Shown here: in pieces, positions 1 through 5,475 of the stretch
Layout: every line of letters starts with the position of its first letter
Position numbering within the stretch: position 1 is the first letter of the stretch
Program-made: the position numbers and the translations under genes
The notes under the pieces: generated by a model
What the model saw: only the letters and a program-made list of their open reading frames with translations
Database searches by the model: none
What the model was told of the DNA's origin: nothing
Origin: Methylovulum sp.
GTDB taxonomy: Bacteria; Pseudomonadota; Gammaproteobacteria; Methylococcales; Methylomonadaceae
Length of the DNA stretch: 8,554 bases
Assembly: GCA_004299465.1 (NCBI GenBank)
Contig: SCST01000760.1
Location: 1 to 8,554, forward strand
Direction: 5' to 3'

Positions 1-32
1 GTTTTATTAAGAATGGTCGGTTTCTCAGCCAT
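1..32 (-). CDS. nudE: NudE, ADP-compounds Nudix hydrolase (N-terminal tip only)
   Basis: Partial gene leaving the left edge. An ATG at 32-30 on the minus strand opens a frame reading MAEKPTILNK before the window ends. E. coli NudE, as I remember it, has the same KPTILN block near its start, and nudE sits divergently close to yrfG in E. coli, so both sequence and context point the same way. NudE hydrolyses ADP-ribose, NADH and related ADP compounds in the cytoplasm. No Nudix box can be seen because only ten codons are present. The 44-base gap to yrfG (33-76) must hold the start signals of both genes; I see AT-rich stretches (for example ATTTTA at 56-61, read as TAAAAT on the minus strand) but no convincing paired promoter. 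Identification rests on about six residues plus synteny. Confidence 0.6.
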   Translation of the reverse strand, partial: MAEKPTILNK

Positions 33-76
33 ATTGGTTACTCTGTCAGGTCATTATTTTAATATAACCCACTCTT

Positions 77-733
77 ATGATTAATTGGAAAAAAATTGAC
101 ACTGTATTGCTGGATATGGACGGCACATTACTGGATTTGAATTTCGACAATCATTTCTGGAAAGAATTTGTCCCGTTAAAATACGCCGAATTACACGGCT
201 TATCTGTTCATGCGGCAAAGCAGCAACTGGTGCCGCTGTTTAAAAGCATGGAAGGCAAACTGGAATGGTATTGCCTGGATTATTGGAGTGAAACCTTACG
301 ACTGGATATTGCCGGATTGAAAGCCGAGCTATCGGAATTGATAGCCGTATTGCCCCATGTCGTCGAATTCCTCGATAAAATGCGGCAATCGCCGAAAAAA
401 GTTTTGCTGGTGACGAATGCGCATCGTGACAGCCTGGCTTTAAAAATGGAAAAAACCTGTTTACAGCCGTTTTTCGATGCGATTATCAGTTCTCACGATA
501 TGGGCGTGCCGAAAGAACAGGCGAATTTCTGGGAATTATTGCAACAGCGGCAGGCATTTGAAAAACAGGCCACGCTGCTTGTGGATGACAACCTGGCGGT
601 ATTGGATTCAGCGCAACGCTTCGGTATCGGCTACTTGATTTCCATCAGCAAACCGGACACCCGCTTACCCAAAAGAGACATCACGAATTATCCTGCGATT
701 GAGGATTTCCGGGAGCTGATGGACGGGCTTTAG
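77..733 (+). CDS. yrfG: GMP/IMP nucleotidase YrfG, HAD superfamily
   Basis: A 218-residue cytoplasmic HAD-type phosphatase that in E. coli dephosphorylates GMP and IMP to nucleosides. Motif I is DMDGT with nucleophile D13 and acid/base D15. Motif II is the VTN segment with T113. Motif III contains K146 in VPKE, and motif IV is the acidic pair D170-D171 in LVDDN. The blocks LLDMDGTLLDL, WYCLDYWSE and TNAH closely match YrfG, and length is normal for the family. The ATG at 77 agrees with the family's usual N-terminus, although no good Shine-Dalgarno sequence precedes it. The gene is divergent from nudE. Its last 53 bases (681-733, residues 202-218) overlap the 3' end of rhlB on the other strand; these residues look like conserved YrfG C-terminus, so the overlap is probably due to an extended rhlB tail. 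Another HAD nucleotidase specificity is possible, but YrfG fits well. Confidence 0.9.
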   Translation: MINWKKIDTVLLDMDGTLLDLNFDNHFWKEFVPLKYAELHGLSVHAAKQQLVPLFKSMEGKLEWYCLDYWSETLRLDIAGLKAELSELIAVLPHVVEFLDKMRQSPKKVLLVTNAHRDSLALKMEKTCLQPFFDAIISSHDMGVPKEQANFWELLQQRQAFEKQATLLVDDNLAVLDSAQRFGIGYLISISKPDTRLPKRDITNYPAIEDFRELMDGL

Positions 734-1979
734 GCGCCCTGTCCTTACGCGGATCGGCGTGTTTGCCCTGATAGCCTGTTTTAGCTTTTGCGGGCTTTTT
801 TTCCGGCATGATGACCTCTGCCAACAGCGCTTTGGGAATGGCCTGGACCGGGATTTTCTGGCCGATATAGTCTTCAATATCCGGCATCGAATAGGCGTAT
901 TGCTCACAAATAAAGCTGATCGCTACGCCGCTGGCCCCGAAACGCGCAGTCCGCCCTATCCTGTGCACATAATCTTCGACATCCTGAGGCAAGTCGTAAT
1001 TAAAAACATGCGAAACATCGGCGATATGCAGGCCCCTGGCAGCGACATCGGTCGCGATCAGCAAGGTAATGCGGTTTTCCTGGAAATCGTTCAGCAGGCG
1101 CTGGCGTTTATCCTGCGGTACATCGCCGCTCAATGCAGCCGTTTTATAGCCATTGGCATTTAATATGTCATCCAGCAATTCGGCACAACGCTTGGTATTG
1201 ACAAAAATAATGCTGCGTTGCGGCTGGTATTGATTCAGGATACCGAGCAGCAAGGGTATTTTTTGCTCGTTAGCCGGGCAAAACGCGCTTTGCTGTATCG
1301 ACTTGGACGTGACTTCTTCGCTTTCTATGCGTATCAGCACCGGGTTGTTCATGTGCTCATAAGCCAGCTCGGTCACCTTATAAGACAAGGTCGCCGAGAA
1401 CAGCATGTTCAAACGCTGGTCAGGCGGCGGCATACGCCGCAATAAATAACGGATGTCTTTAATAAAGCCCAGGTCGAACATACGGTCCGCTTCATCCATG
1501 ACCGTTACTTGCACGTTATCCAATGTGAACGCGTTTTGCCTGTAAAAGTCGATAATACGCCCCGGCGTACCGATAATAATATCGACATTGGACTTAATTT
1601 TATCGAGCTGTTTTTGGTAATCCGTACCGCCGTATATCAGCGCCAGTTTCAGGTTAAGATACTTGCCCAGCAATAAGGCATCCTTATGAATCTGGATAGC
1701 CAACTCGCGCGTGGGAGCAAGAATAATCGCCCTGGGATTTTTGATGCGCTCGCTTTCGTCATTAAGCAAATGCTGGAACATTGCCAGCAAAAACGTTGCC
1801 GTTTTGCCGGTACCGGTTTGCGCCTGCCCGGCAATATCCTTGCCTCGTAACGACAACGGCAAGGCTTTATCCTGGATTGGCGTACATTGATTAAAACCTG
1901 CATCGCTTAATCCGTTAAGAATGATGTCAGACAGTTCGAGATTGCTGAAGCGCGTTTCTGTTAAATGTGTATTTTTCAT
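681..1979 (-). CDS. rhlB: DEAD-box ATP-dependent RNA helicase RhlB
   Basis: A 432-residue DEAD-box helicase; RhlB unwinds RNA for the RNase E degradosome in enterobacteria. The motifs appear in order: Q motif CTPIQ (32-36), motif I AQTGTGKT (53-60), PTREL (89-93), TPGR (138-141), DEAD (162-165), SAT (195-197), IIFVNT (257-262), ATDVAARGLH (309-318) and HRIGRTARFG (339-348). Motif VI has A in place of the more common G after RT. From about residue 393 the tail is basic and Pro/Ala-rich, as in other RhlB proteins, and is probably disordered and RNA-binding. The N-terminus KNTHLTETRFS resembles E. coli RhlB, which supports the ATG at 1979, though I see no strong Shine-Dalgarno. It is divergent from trxA-rho, the classic gammaproteobacterial arrangement, and that separates it from other DEAD-box paralogues. 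Its last 17 codons run antisense to yrfG. Whether it binds RNase E here cannot be judged. Confidence 0.92.
   Translation of the reverse strand: MKNTHLTETRFSNLELSDIILNGLSDAGFNQCTPIQDKALPLSLRGKDIAGQAQTGTGKTATFLLAMFQHLLNDESERIKNPRAIILAPTRELAIQIHKDALLLGKYLNLKLALIYGGTDYQKQLDKIKSNVDIIIGTPGRIIDFYRQNAFTLDNVQVTVMDEADRMFDLGFIKDIRYLLRRMPPPDQRLNMLFSATLSYKVTELAYEHMNNPVLIRIESEEVTSKSIQQSAFCPANEQKIPLLLGILNQYQPQRSIIFVNTKRCAELLDDILNANGYKTAALSGDVPQDKRQRLLNDFQENRITLLIATDVAARGLHIADVSHVFNYDLPQDVEDYVHRIGRTARFGASGVAISFICEQYAYSMPDIEDYIGQKIPVQAIPKALLAEVIMPEKKPAKAKTGYQGKHADPRKDRAPKARPSAPGNPQSQDNS
774..802 (+). terminator. Candidate intrinsic terminator for yrfG, inside antisense rhlB
   Basis: On the plus strand, 41 bases after the yrfG stop, GCCTG (774-778) can pair with CGGGC (791-795) through five pairs including one G-U. 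The loop is 12 bases (779-790) and an uninterrupted run of seven T follows (796-802). This has intrinsic terminator form, but the stem is short and the loop large. The T-run is also the complement of lysine codons in the basic RhlB tail (EKKPAKAK), so it could be a coincidence of coding. No other candidate follows yrfG nearby. Confidence 0.35.
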
Positions 1980-2051
1980 GGGCTATAGCATAACGTAAAA
2001 AACAGATTTTTTAAAAGCAAAGCAAATCACCAAGAGCCGTCTAAAAATTGA

Positions 2052-2080
2052 TTGACTACAACCATTAACCTCCCTATAGT
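2052..2080 (+). promoter_or_regulatory. Sigma-70 promoter of trxA (trxA-rho)
   Basis: TTGACT (2052-2057) and TATAGT (2075-2080) match five of six bases each of the -35 and -10 consensus, and the spacer is the optimal 17 bases. Transcription would start near 2087, giving a leader of about 23 bases before the GTG start of trxA. It lies in the 130-base rhlB/trxA divergent region (1980-2109). I could not find an equally good promoter for rhlB on the other strand there. This is the strongest promoter-like sequence I saw in the window and probably drives trxA and some rho transcription. Confidence 0.75.
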
Positions 2081-2109
2081 CTTAGCCTTTTAATTGTTGG
2101 AGAAATAGT

Positions 2110-2436
2110 GTGAGCGACTCAGTCCTTCATGTAAGCGATAGTGAATTTAACGAAACTGTTATTAAAGCAAACGGTCCTGTATTGGTTGACTATTGGGCTG
2201 AATGGTGCGGACCTTGCAAAATGATTGCCCCTGTTCTGGATGCGATTGCAGAAGAATATGCAGGCAAATTAACGGTTGTAAAAATCAATATAGATGATAA
2301 TCCACAAACGCCCCAACATTATGGTGTCCGCGGCATTCCGACACTGATGCTGTTTAAGGACGGCGAAGTTGAAGCGACTAAAGTCGGTGCGTTAACAAAA
2401 TCAGAACTTGCCAAGTTTATTGACAGCAATATCTAA
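2110..2436 (+). CDS. trxA: Thioredoxin 1 (TrxA)
   Basis: A 108-residue single-domain thioredoxin, the general cytoplasmic dithiol reductant that is recycled by thioredoxin reductase and serves ribonucleotide reductase, PAPS reductase and others. The redox site is WCGPCK with C33 and C36. The buried Asp is D27 and the cis-proline is P77 in GIPT, each one residue above the mature E. coli numbering. There is no signal peptide. The start is GTG at 2110, chosen because GGAG at 2099-2102 sits seven bases upstream and because SDSVLHV lines up with the E. coli N-terminus. A near-consensus promoter ends 30 bases upstream. rho follows after 186 bases in the same direction, so readthrough from trxA into rho is expected as in E. 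coli. Confidence 0.97.
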   Translation: MSDSVLHVSDSEFNETVIKANGPVLVDYWAEWCGPCKMIAPVLDAIAEEYAGKLTVVKINIDDNPQTPQHYGVRGIPTLMLFKDGEVEATKVGALTKSELAKFIDSNI

Positions 2437-2447
2437 CACGCCCCCTG

Positions 2448-2482
2448 CTCAGATCTGTTACAAAAGGTTGGACGGGTCTGAG
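2448..2482 (+). other. Hairpin in the trxA-rho intergenic region
   Basis: CTCAGATC (2448-2455) can pair with GGTCTGAG (2475-2482) over eight positions, one of them a T-G wobble, around a 19-base loop. It begins 12 bases after the trxA stop. No T-run follows, so it is not a standard intrinsic terminator. It could protect the trxA mRNA end, slow polymerase, or shape the rho leader. The 3' arm and loop overlap the -35 element of the possible rho promoter, so structure here may have two readings. Pairing is seen by eye only; its stability was not calculated. Confidence 0.4.
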
Positions 2483-2497
2483 TGCATCAGTTATACT
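2468..2497 (+). promoter_or_regulatory. Possible internal promoter of rho
   Basis: TATACT (2492-2497) matches five of six bases of a -10 element. TTGGAC (2468-2473) is a weak -35 with three matches, at an 18-base spacing. Transcription would begin near 2504, leaving a rho leader of about 120 bases. A separate rho promoter after trxA is known in E. coli, which makes one here plausible, but the -35 is poor. Confidence 0.4.
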
Positions 2498-2622
2498 TAT
2501 CCGGTGCGGAAATCTACGCACTCACGCATATCATCCGATAGTACACCCCTGACATTAAATCCATCCTACGCAAGTAGTTACGGCGTAAAGCCCTAACCGC
2601 TTTCCTTCGAGTTATCTTTTTT
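2498..2622 (+). promoter_or_regulatory. rho leader with C-rich, G-poor segment (putative rut region)
   Basis: This is the untranslated stretch before rho. Between 2521 and 2570 I count 18 C and 5 G, with many TC and CC dinucleotides, which is the composition Rho prefers for loading on RNA. E. coli rho is known to be attenuated by Rho itself in its leader, so autoregulation here is a reasonable inference. A small stem, GTGCG (2504-2508) with CGCAC (2517-2521), precedes the C-rich part. A CTTTTTT run lies directly before the rho start, with only a weak GAG upstream of it as ribosome binding site. Confidence 0.45.
2504..2596 (+). CDS. Possible rho leader peptide (RhoL-like), 30 codons
   Basis: A GTG at 2504 opens a 30-codon frame ending at TAA 2594-2596, 26 bases before rho. 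Its second half contains LTLNPSYASSYGV. The E. coli leader peptide RhoL, as I recall it, contains LNPSCRFSSAYSP at a comparable place, so the LNPS and SSxY-like pieces may be a shared remnant. Against it, there is no Shine-Dalgarno before the GTG, and if the internal promoter at 2468-2497 is used the transcript would start almost on the GTG. The frame is also open further upstream, from 2408 inside trxA, so no start is certain. The resemblance could instead reflect conserved RNA sequence in the leader. Confidence 0.25.
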   Translation: MRKSTHSRISSDSTPLTLNPSYASSYGVKP

Positions 2623-3879
2623 ATGAATCTTACCGAGTTAAAACTTAAACAAATCAGTGAAGTTATTGATATCGCCGAGTCCCTTGGACTTGAAAATGTT
2701 GCCCGATCACGCAAACAGGATTTAATTTTTGCCATCCTGAAAAAACAGGCAAAAGCAGGTGACGATATTTATGGCGACGGCGTTCTCGAAATTTTACAAG
2801 ATGGTTTTGGGTTTTTACGTACACCCGGATGCTCTTATCTCGCAGGTCCCGACGATATTTATGTCTCCCCCAGCCAAATCCGCCGCTTCTCGCTGAAAAC
2901 AGGCGATACCATCAGCGGGAAAATTAGACCGCCAAAAGATAATGAACGTTATTTTGCGATGCTCAAAGTTGAACAAATCAATTTTGAGCCTCCTGAAAAT
3001 ACCAAAAATAAAATCTACTTTTCAAACCTTACGCCGCTGTTTGCCAAAGAACGCTTCGTGCTCGAACAAGGTAACGGCACCAGCGAGGACTTGACCGGAC
3101 GCATCATCGATTTAATCGCCCCTATCGGCAAAGGCCAGCGCGGCCTGATTGTATCGCCTCCGAAAGCCGGCAAGACGATGATACTGCAAAGCCTGGCACA
3201 AGCGATCGCCGAACAGAACCCGGAGTGCTATTTAATCGTATTGCTGATCGACGAGCGCCCTGAAGAAGTGACTGAAATGGAGCGTTGTGTACGCGGCGAG
3301 GTTATTTCCAGCACCTTCGATGAACCGGCTACTCGCCATGTCCAGGTCGCCGAAATGGTTATAGAAAAAGCCCGGCGCCTGGTCGAACACAAACACGACG
3401 TAGTTATTTTGTTAGACTCGATCACCCGCTTGGCCAGGGCTTATAATACCGTCGTCCCCTCTTCAGGCAAGATATTGACCGGCGGCGTTGACGCGAATGC
3501 GCTGGAAAAACCCAAACGCTTCTTCGGTGCGGCACGGAATATAGAAGAAGGCGGCAGCTTGACGATTATCGCCACCGCACTCGTAGATACCGGCTCAAGA
3601 ATGGATGAGGTTATCTACGAAGAATTCAAAGGCACCGGCAATATGGAACTGCACCTGGACCGTAAAATTGCCGAGAAAAGAATTTACCCTGCCATTAATA
3701 TCAATCGTTCAGGCACCCGTAGGGAAGAATACCTGGTTGATGCCGATACCCTGCAAAAAACCTGGATCTTGCGCAAGATCCTGCAACCTATGGATGAAAC
3801 GGCGGCTTCCGAATTTTTGATAGGCAAACTTAAAGACTTCAAGACCAACGCCGAATTCTTCGATTCGATGAAGCGTTAA
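2623..3879 (+). CDS. rho: Transcription termination factor Rho
   Basis: A 418-residue hexameric RNA helicase/translocase that ends transcription of untranslated RNA. It aligns with E. coli Rho essentially without gaps, so residue numbers agree. The N-terminal helical domain (1-47) is followed by the OB-fold primary RNA site with RNP1-like GFGFLR (61-66), Y80, R109 and Y110. The ATPase domain has Walker A PPKAGKT (179-185; K184, T185), catalytic E211 in IDERPEE, and Walker B LLDS (263-266; D265, S266). The Q-loop SGKILTGG covers 281-288, the R-loop has K336 in FKGTGN, and the arginine finger is R366 in NRSGTR. There is no Cys/Asp-rich insertion of the kind seen in actinobacterial Rho. The start at 2623 matches MNLTEL of E. 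coli, although the Shine-Dalgarno is weak. It follows trxA and converges on the permease at the end of the sdh operon. Confidence 0.98.
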   Translation: MNLTELKLKQISEVIDIAESLGLENVARSRKQDLIFAILKKQAKAGDDIYGDGVLEILQDGFGFLRTPGCSYLAGPDDIYVSPSQIRRFSLKTGDTISGKIRPPKDNERYFAMLKVEQINFEPPENTKNKIYFSNLTPLFAKERFVLEQGNGTSEDLTGRIIDLIAPIGKGQRGLIVSPPKAGKTMILQSLAQAIAEQNPECYLIVLLIDERPEEVTEMERCVRGEVISSTFDEPATRHVQVAEMVIEKARRLVEHKHDVVILLDSITRLARAYNTVVPSSGKILTGGVDANALEKPKRFFGAARNIEEGGSLTIIATALVDTGSRMDEVIYEEFKGTGNMELHLDRKIAEKRIYPAININRSGTRREEYLVDADTLQKTWILRKILQPMDETAASEFLIGKLKDFKTNAEFFDSMKR

Positions 3880-3883
3880 GCTA

Positions 3884-3906
3884 TCGGGACAGGCCTGGCC
3901 TGCCGA
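3884..3906. other. GC-rich hairpin between the convergent ends of rho and the permease gene
   Basis: Four bases after the rho stop, TCGG (3884-3887) and CAGGC (3890-3894) pair with GCCTG (3898-3902) and CCGA (3903-3906). This makes nine pairs with a two-base bulge (GA) and a three-base loop. It is nearly symmetrical, so it would also form at the end of the minus-strand sdh transcript. Neither direction shows a T-run, so a standard intrinsic terminator is not supported. It may mark the mRNA 3' end for both operons, stabilise it against exonucleases, or assist Rho-dependent ending. Confidence 0.4.
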
Positions 3907-3943
3907 GTCGCCCGGAAAATGCCTGCCCGGTGTGTCAGGCGAC
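3907..3943. other. Second inverted repeat spanning the permease stop codon
   Basis: GTCGCC (3907-3912) is an exact inverted match to GGCGAC (3938-3943), with an inner CGG (3913-3915) and CCG (3927-3929) able to extend it after a bulge. The permease stop (3935-3937) lies in the bulged part. It directly abuts the hairpin at 3884-3906, so the whole convergent gap is structured. No T-run follows in either direction. Six outer base pairs could arise by chance. Confidence 0.25.
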
Positions 3944-5263
3944 TTCCAGGCAAAGCAGTAATACCGCAAAGCCATCGATTACCCATAATGTTTTCGGCAG
4001 CTCCAGGAAACGCCCTGTGGCTATTTTTACCGCAGTGTACATAAACAGCCCCCAAATCAGCCCCTGGGTGATCGAATAAGTCAATGGAATCAAGGCCATC
4101 GCCATAAACGCCGGGATGGCCTCGACGAAATCATCCCACGCGATCCGCACCGCTGCCCCCATCATATAGACGCCGACAATGACTAATACCGGTGCCGTAG
4201 CTATGGCGGGCACCAGTTTTGCCAATGGCGCAAAAAACATCAACGGCAAAAACAACAATCCAGCAAACACCGCTGTTAGGCCCGTACGACCGCCGGCTTG
4301 TACACCGGAAGCCGATTCAATATATGCTGTGCCGGGGCTGGACCCGAACAAACCGGAAAAAATGGTCGCAAAAGAATCGGCTATCAGCGATTGCTCCATG
4401 CGTCGGGGCTCACCCTTTTCATCTTTCAGATTGCCCGCCTCGGCGACGCCGACAAAAGTAGAAATACTGTCGAACATATCGGTAAATAATAAGCCGAATG
4501 CCGCAGGAAGCACCGACCAATGCAAGGCGCTAAGCAGGTCCAGTTTGAACACCGTGCTGAAATCCGGTGTAGAGAGCAGTTTCTGCATGCTGACCAGGCG
4601 CGGGTTACCGAAATTCACCGCCGAGGCATCGCCATACCAGCGCCCGATCGGGTACGCCAATAGCGTCGTGACGAACACGCTCAAAATCAACGCTCCCGGA
4701 ATTTTTTTTACGGATAGGATCGCGGCGATAAATAACCCCGCGATAAACGTCAAGGTGATGCTGTTTAACTCGCCCAAGCCGATAAACGGCGTTTTCACGA
4801 CAATAAAGCCGGCGTTAAAAAAACCGATCAACGCAATAAATAAGCCGATGCCGGCCGCGCTCCCGAGTCGTACACTGGAAGGTATCGCCTTCAGGATAAG
4901 GTTCCTGACGCGAAACACCGACAGCAGCAAAAAGATCACACCACTCCAGAACACCGCACCCAGCGCGGTTTCTACCGGGATATGCTGTTTCAACACGATG
5001 GCATAAGTGAAATAGGCGTTAATACCCATGCCGGGGGCCACCAATATCGGGTTATTGGCATACAAACCCATCGTCACCGAAGAGAACACGCAGACCAGGA
5101 CAGTCGCCGTCAGCACCGCCTCATAAGGCATCCCGGTCTGGCTCAACAGCGCCGGATTGACAACGACGATATACACCGAGGCGATAAACATCGTACCGCC
5201 TGCAATCAATTCGCCCAGAATCGTTGTGTTATTTCGTTTCAATTGAAAAAACGATTCCAGCAT
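3935..5263 (-). CDS. NCS2-family (AzgA/COG2252-type) purine-type permease
   Basis: A 442-residue integral inner-membrane protein with many hydrophobic segments, of the family that includes the E. coli adenine and guanine/hypoxanthine permeases (AdeP, GhxP), which are proton symporters. Recognisable blocks are the N-terminal MLESFFQL, APGMGINAYF (76-85), FDSISTFVGV (264-273) and SSPGTAYIESASG followed by GGRTGLTAV (308-332). Many relatives have a TST-type stretch where this protein has SSPGT, so it may be a subgroup with its own substrate. A GTG at 5284 would add seven residues, but the ATG at 5263 is preferred: GGAG at 5272-5275 lies eight bases upstream and the protein then starts like its relatives. 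One base separates it from the sdhE stop, so it is probably co-translated with the sdh operon. The purine substrate is inferred from family only. Confidence 0.85.
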   Translation of the reverse strand: MLESFFQLKRNNTTILGELIAGGTMFIASVYIVVVNPALLSQTGMPYEAVLTATVLVCVFSSVTMGLYANNPILVAPGMGINAYFTYAIVLKQHIPVETALGAVFWSGVIFLLLSVFRVRNLILKAIPSSVRLGSAAGIGLFIALIGFFNAGFIVVKTPFIGLGELNSITLTFIAGLFIAAILSVKKIPGALILSVFVTTLLAYPIGRWYGDASAVNFGNPRLVSMQKLLSTPDFSTVFKLDLLSALHWSVLPAAFGLLFTDMFDSISTFVGVAEAGNLKDEKGEPRRMEQSLIADSFATIFSGLFGSSPGTAYIESASGVQAGGRTGLTAVFAGLLFLPLMFFAPLAKLVPAIATAPVLVIVGVYMMGAAVRIAWDDFVEAIPAFMAMALIPLTYSITQGLIWGLFMYTAVKIATGRFLELPKTLWVIDGFAVLLLCLEVA

Positions 5264-5264
5264 G

Positions 5265-5468
5265 TCATTTACTCCGTTCGGCACTCATCCAGTCACGCTG
5301 CAAAGCCGCCAACAACTCCCCGTCTTCCAACTTCAACAATGCTGAAAACTGCGCTTTTTCAGCCCTGTCAGCGAGCACATACCTGCTTTCCAGGTAGTTC
5401 TTTAGCAACAGGTCGAGTTCCAGCATGCCGCGCCTGCATTGCCATTTTAACCTGGCGAGATCTTTCAT
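5265..5468 (-). CDS. sdhE: SdhE, FAD assembly factor for succinate dehydrogenase
   Basis: A 67-residue soluble protein of the SdhE/YgfY (Sdh5) family, which promotes covalent attachment of FAD to SdhA. The family signature RGMLELD is at residues 13-19, with the RGxxE core R13, G14 and E17. Further conserved positions include the LL-NYL helix and a W near the C-terminus (DWM). Length is slightly short but normal for the bacterial family (about 80-90 residues is common). The ATG at 5468 lies seven bases after the sdhB stop with no clear Shine-Dalgarno, so it is probably translated by coupling to sdhB. In E. coli the gene is distant from sdhCDAB; here it sits directly behind the genes whose product it matures. 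The ygfX partner gene of E. coli is not next to it. Confidence 0.92.
   Translation of the reverse strand: MKDLARLKWQCRRGMLELDLLLKNYLESRYVLADRAEKAQFSALLKLEDGELLAALQRDWMSAERSK
5272..5275 (-). promoter_or_regulatory. Ribosome binding site of the permease, inside sdhE
   Basis: The minus strand reads GGAG here, eight bases before the ATG at 5263-5261 and within the last codons of sdhE, whose stop is 5267-5265. This favours the ATG over the upstream in-frame GTG at 5284, which has no comparable site placed for it, and suggests translational coupling of the two genes. Confidence 0.7.
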
Positions 5469-5475
5469 AAGGCCA

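Noticed and set aside
2009..2017. T-run as a terminator
   Set aside because: It lies in the rhlB/trxA divergent upstream region and no stem precedes it on either strand.
1980..2051. rhlB promoter in the divergent region
   Set aside because: Several AT-rich hexamers occur on the minus strand, but no -35/-10 pair with acceptable match and spacing could be fixed by eye.
4179..5006. 275-codon plus-strand open frame
   Set aside because: It lies entirely antisense to the permease, whose family motifs are clear. The translation is rich in N, P, T and A with no recognisable domain, typical of a shadow frame.
5264..5284. GTG at 5284 as permease start
   Set aside because: It would add seven residues not expected for the family, while the ATG at 5263 has a well-placed GGAG.
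4982..5470. 162-codon plus-strand open frame across sdhE and the permease start
   Set aside because: His/Arg-rich low-credibility translation, antisense to two well-supported genes.
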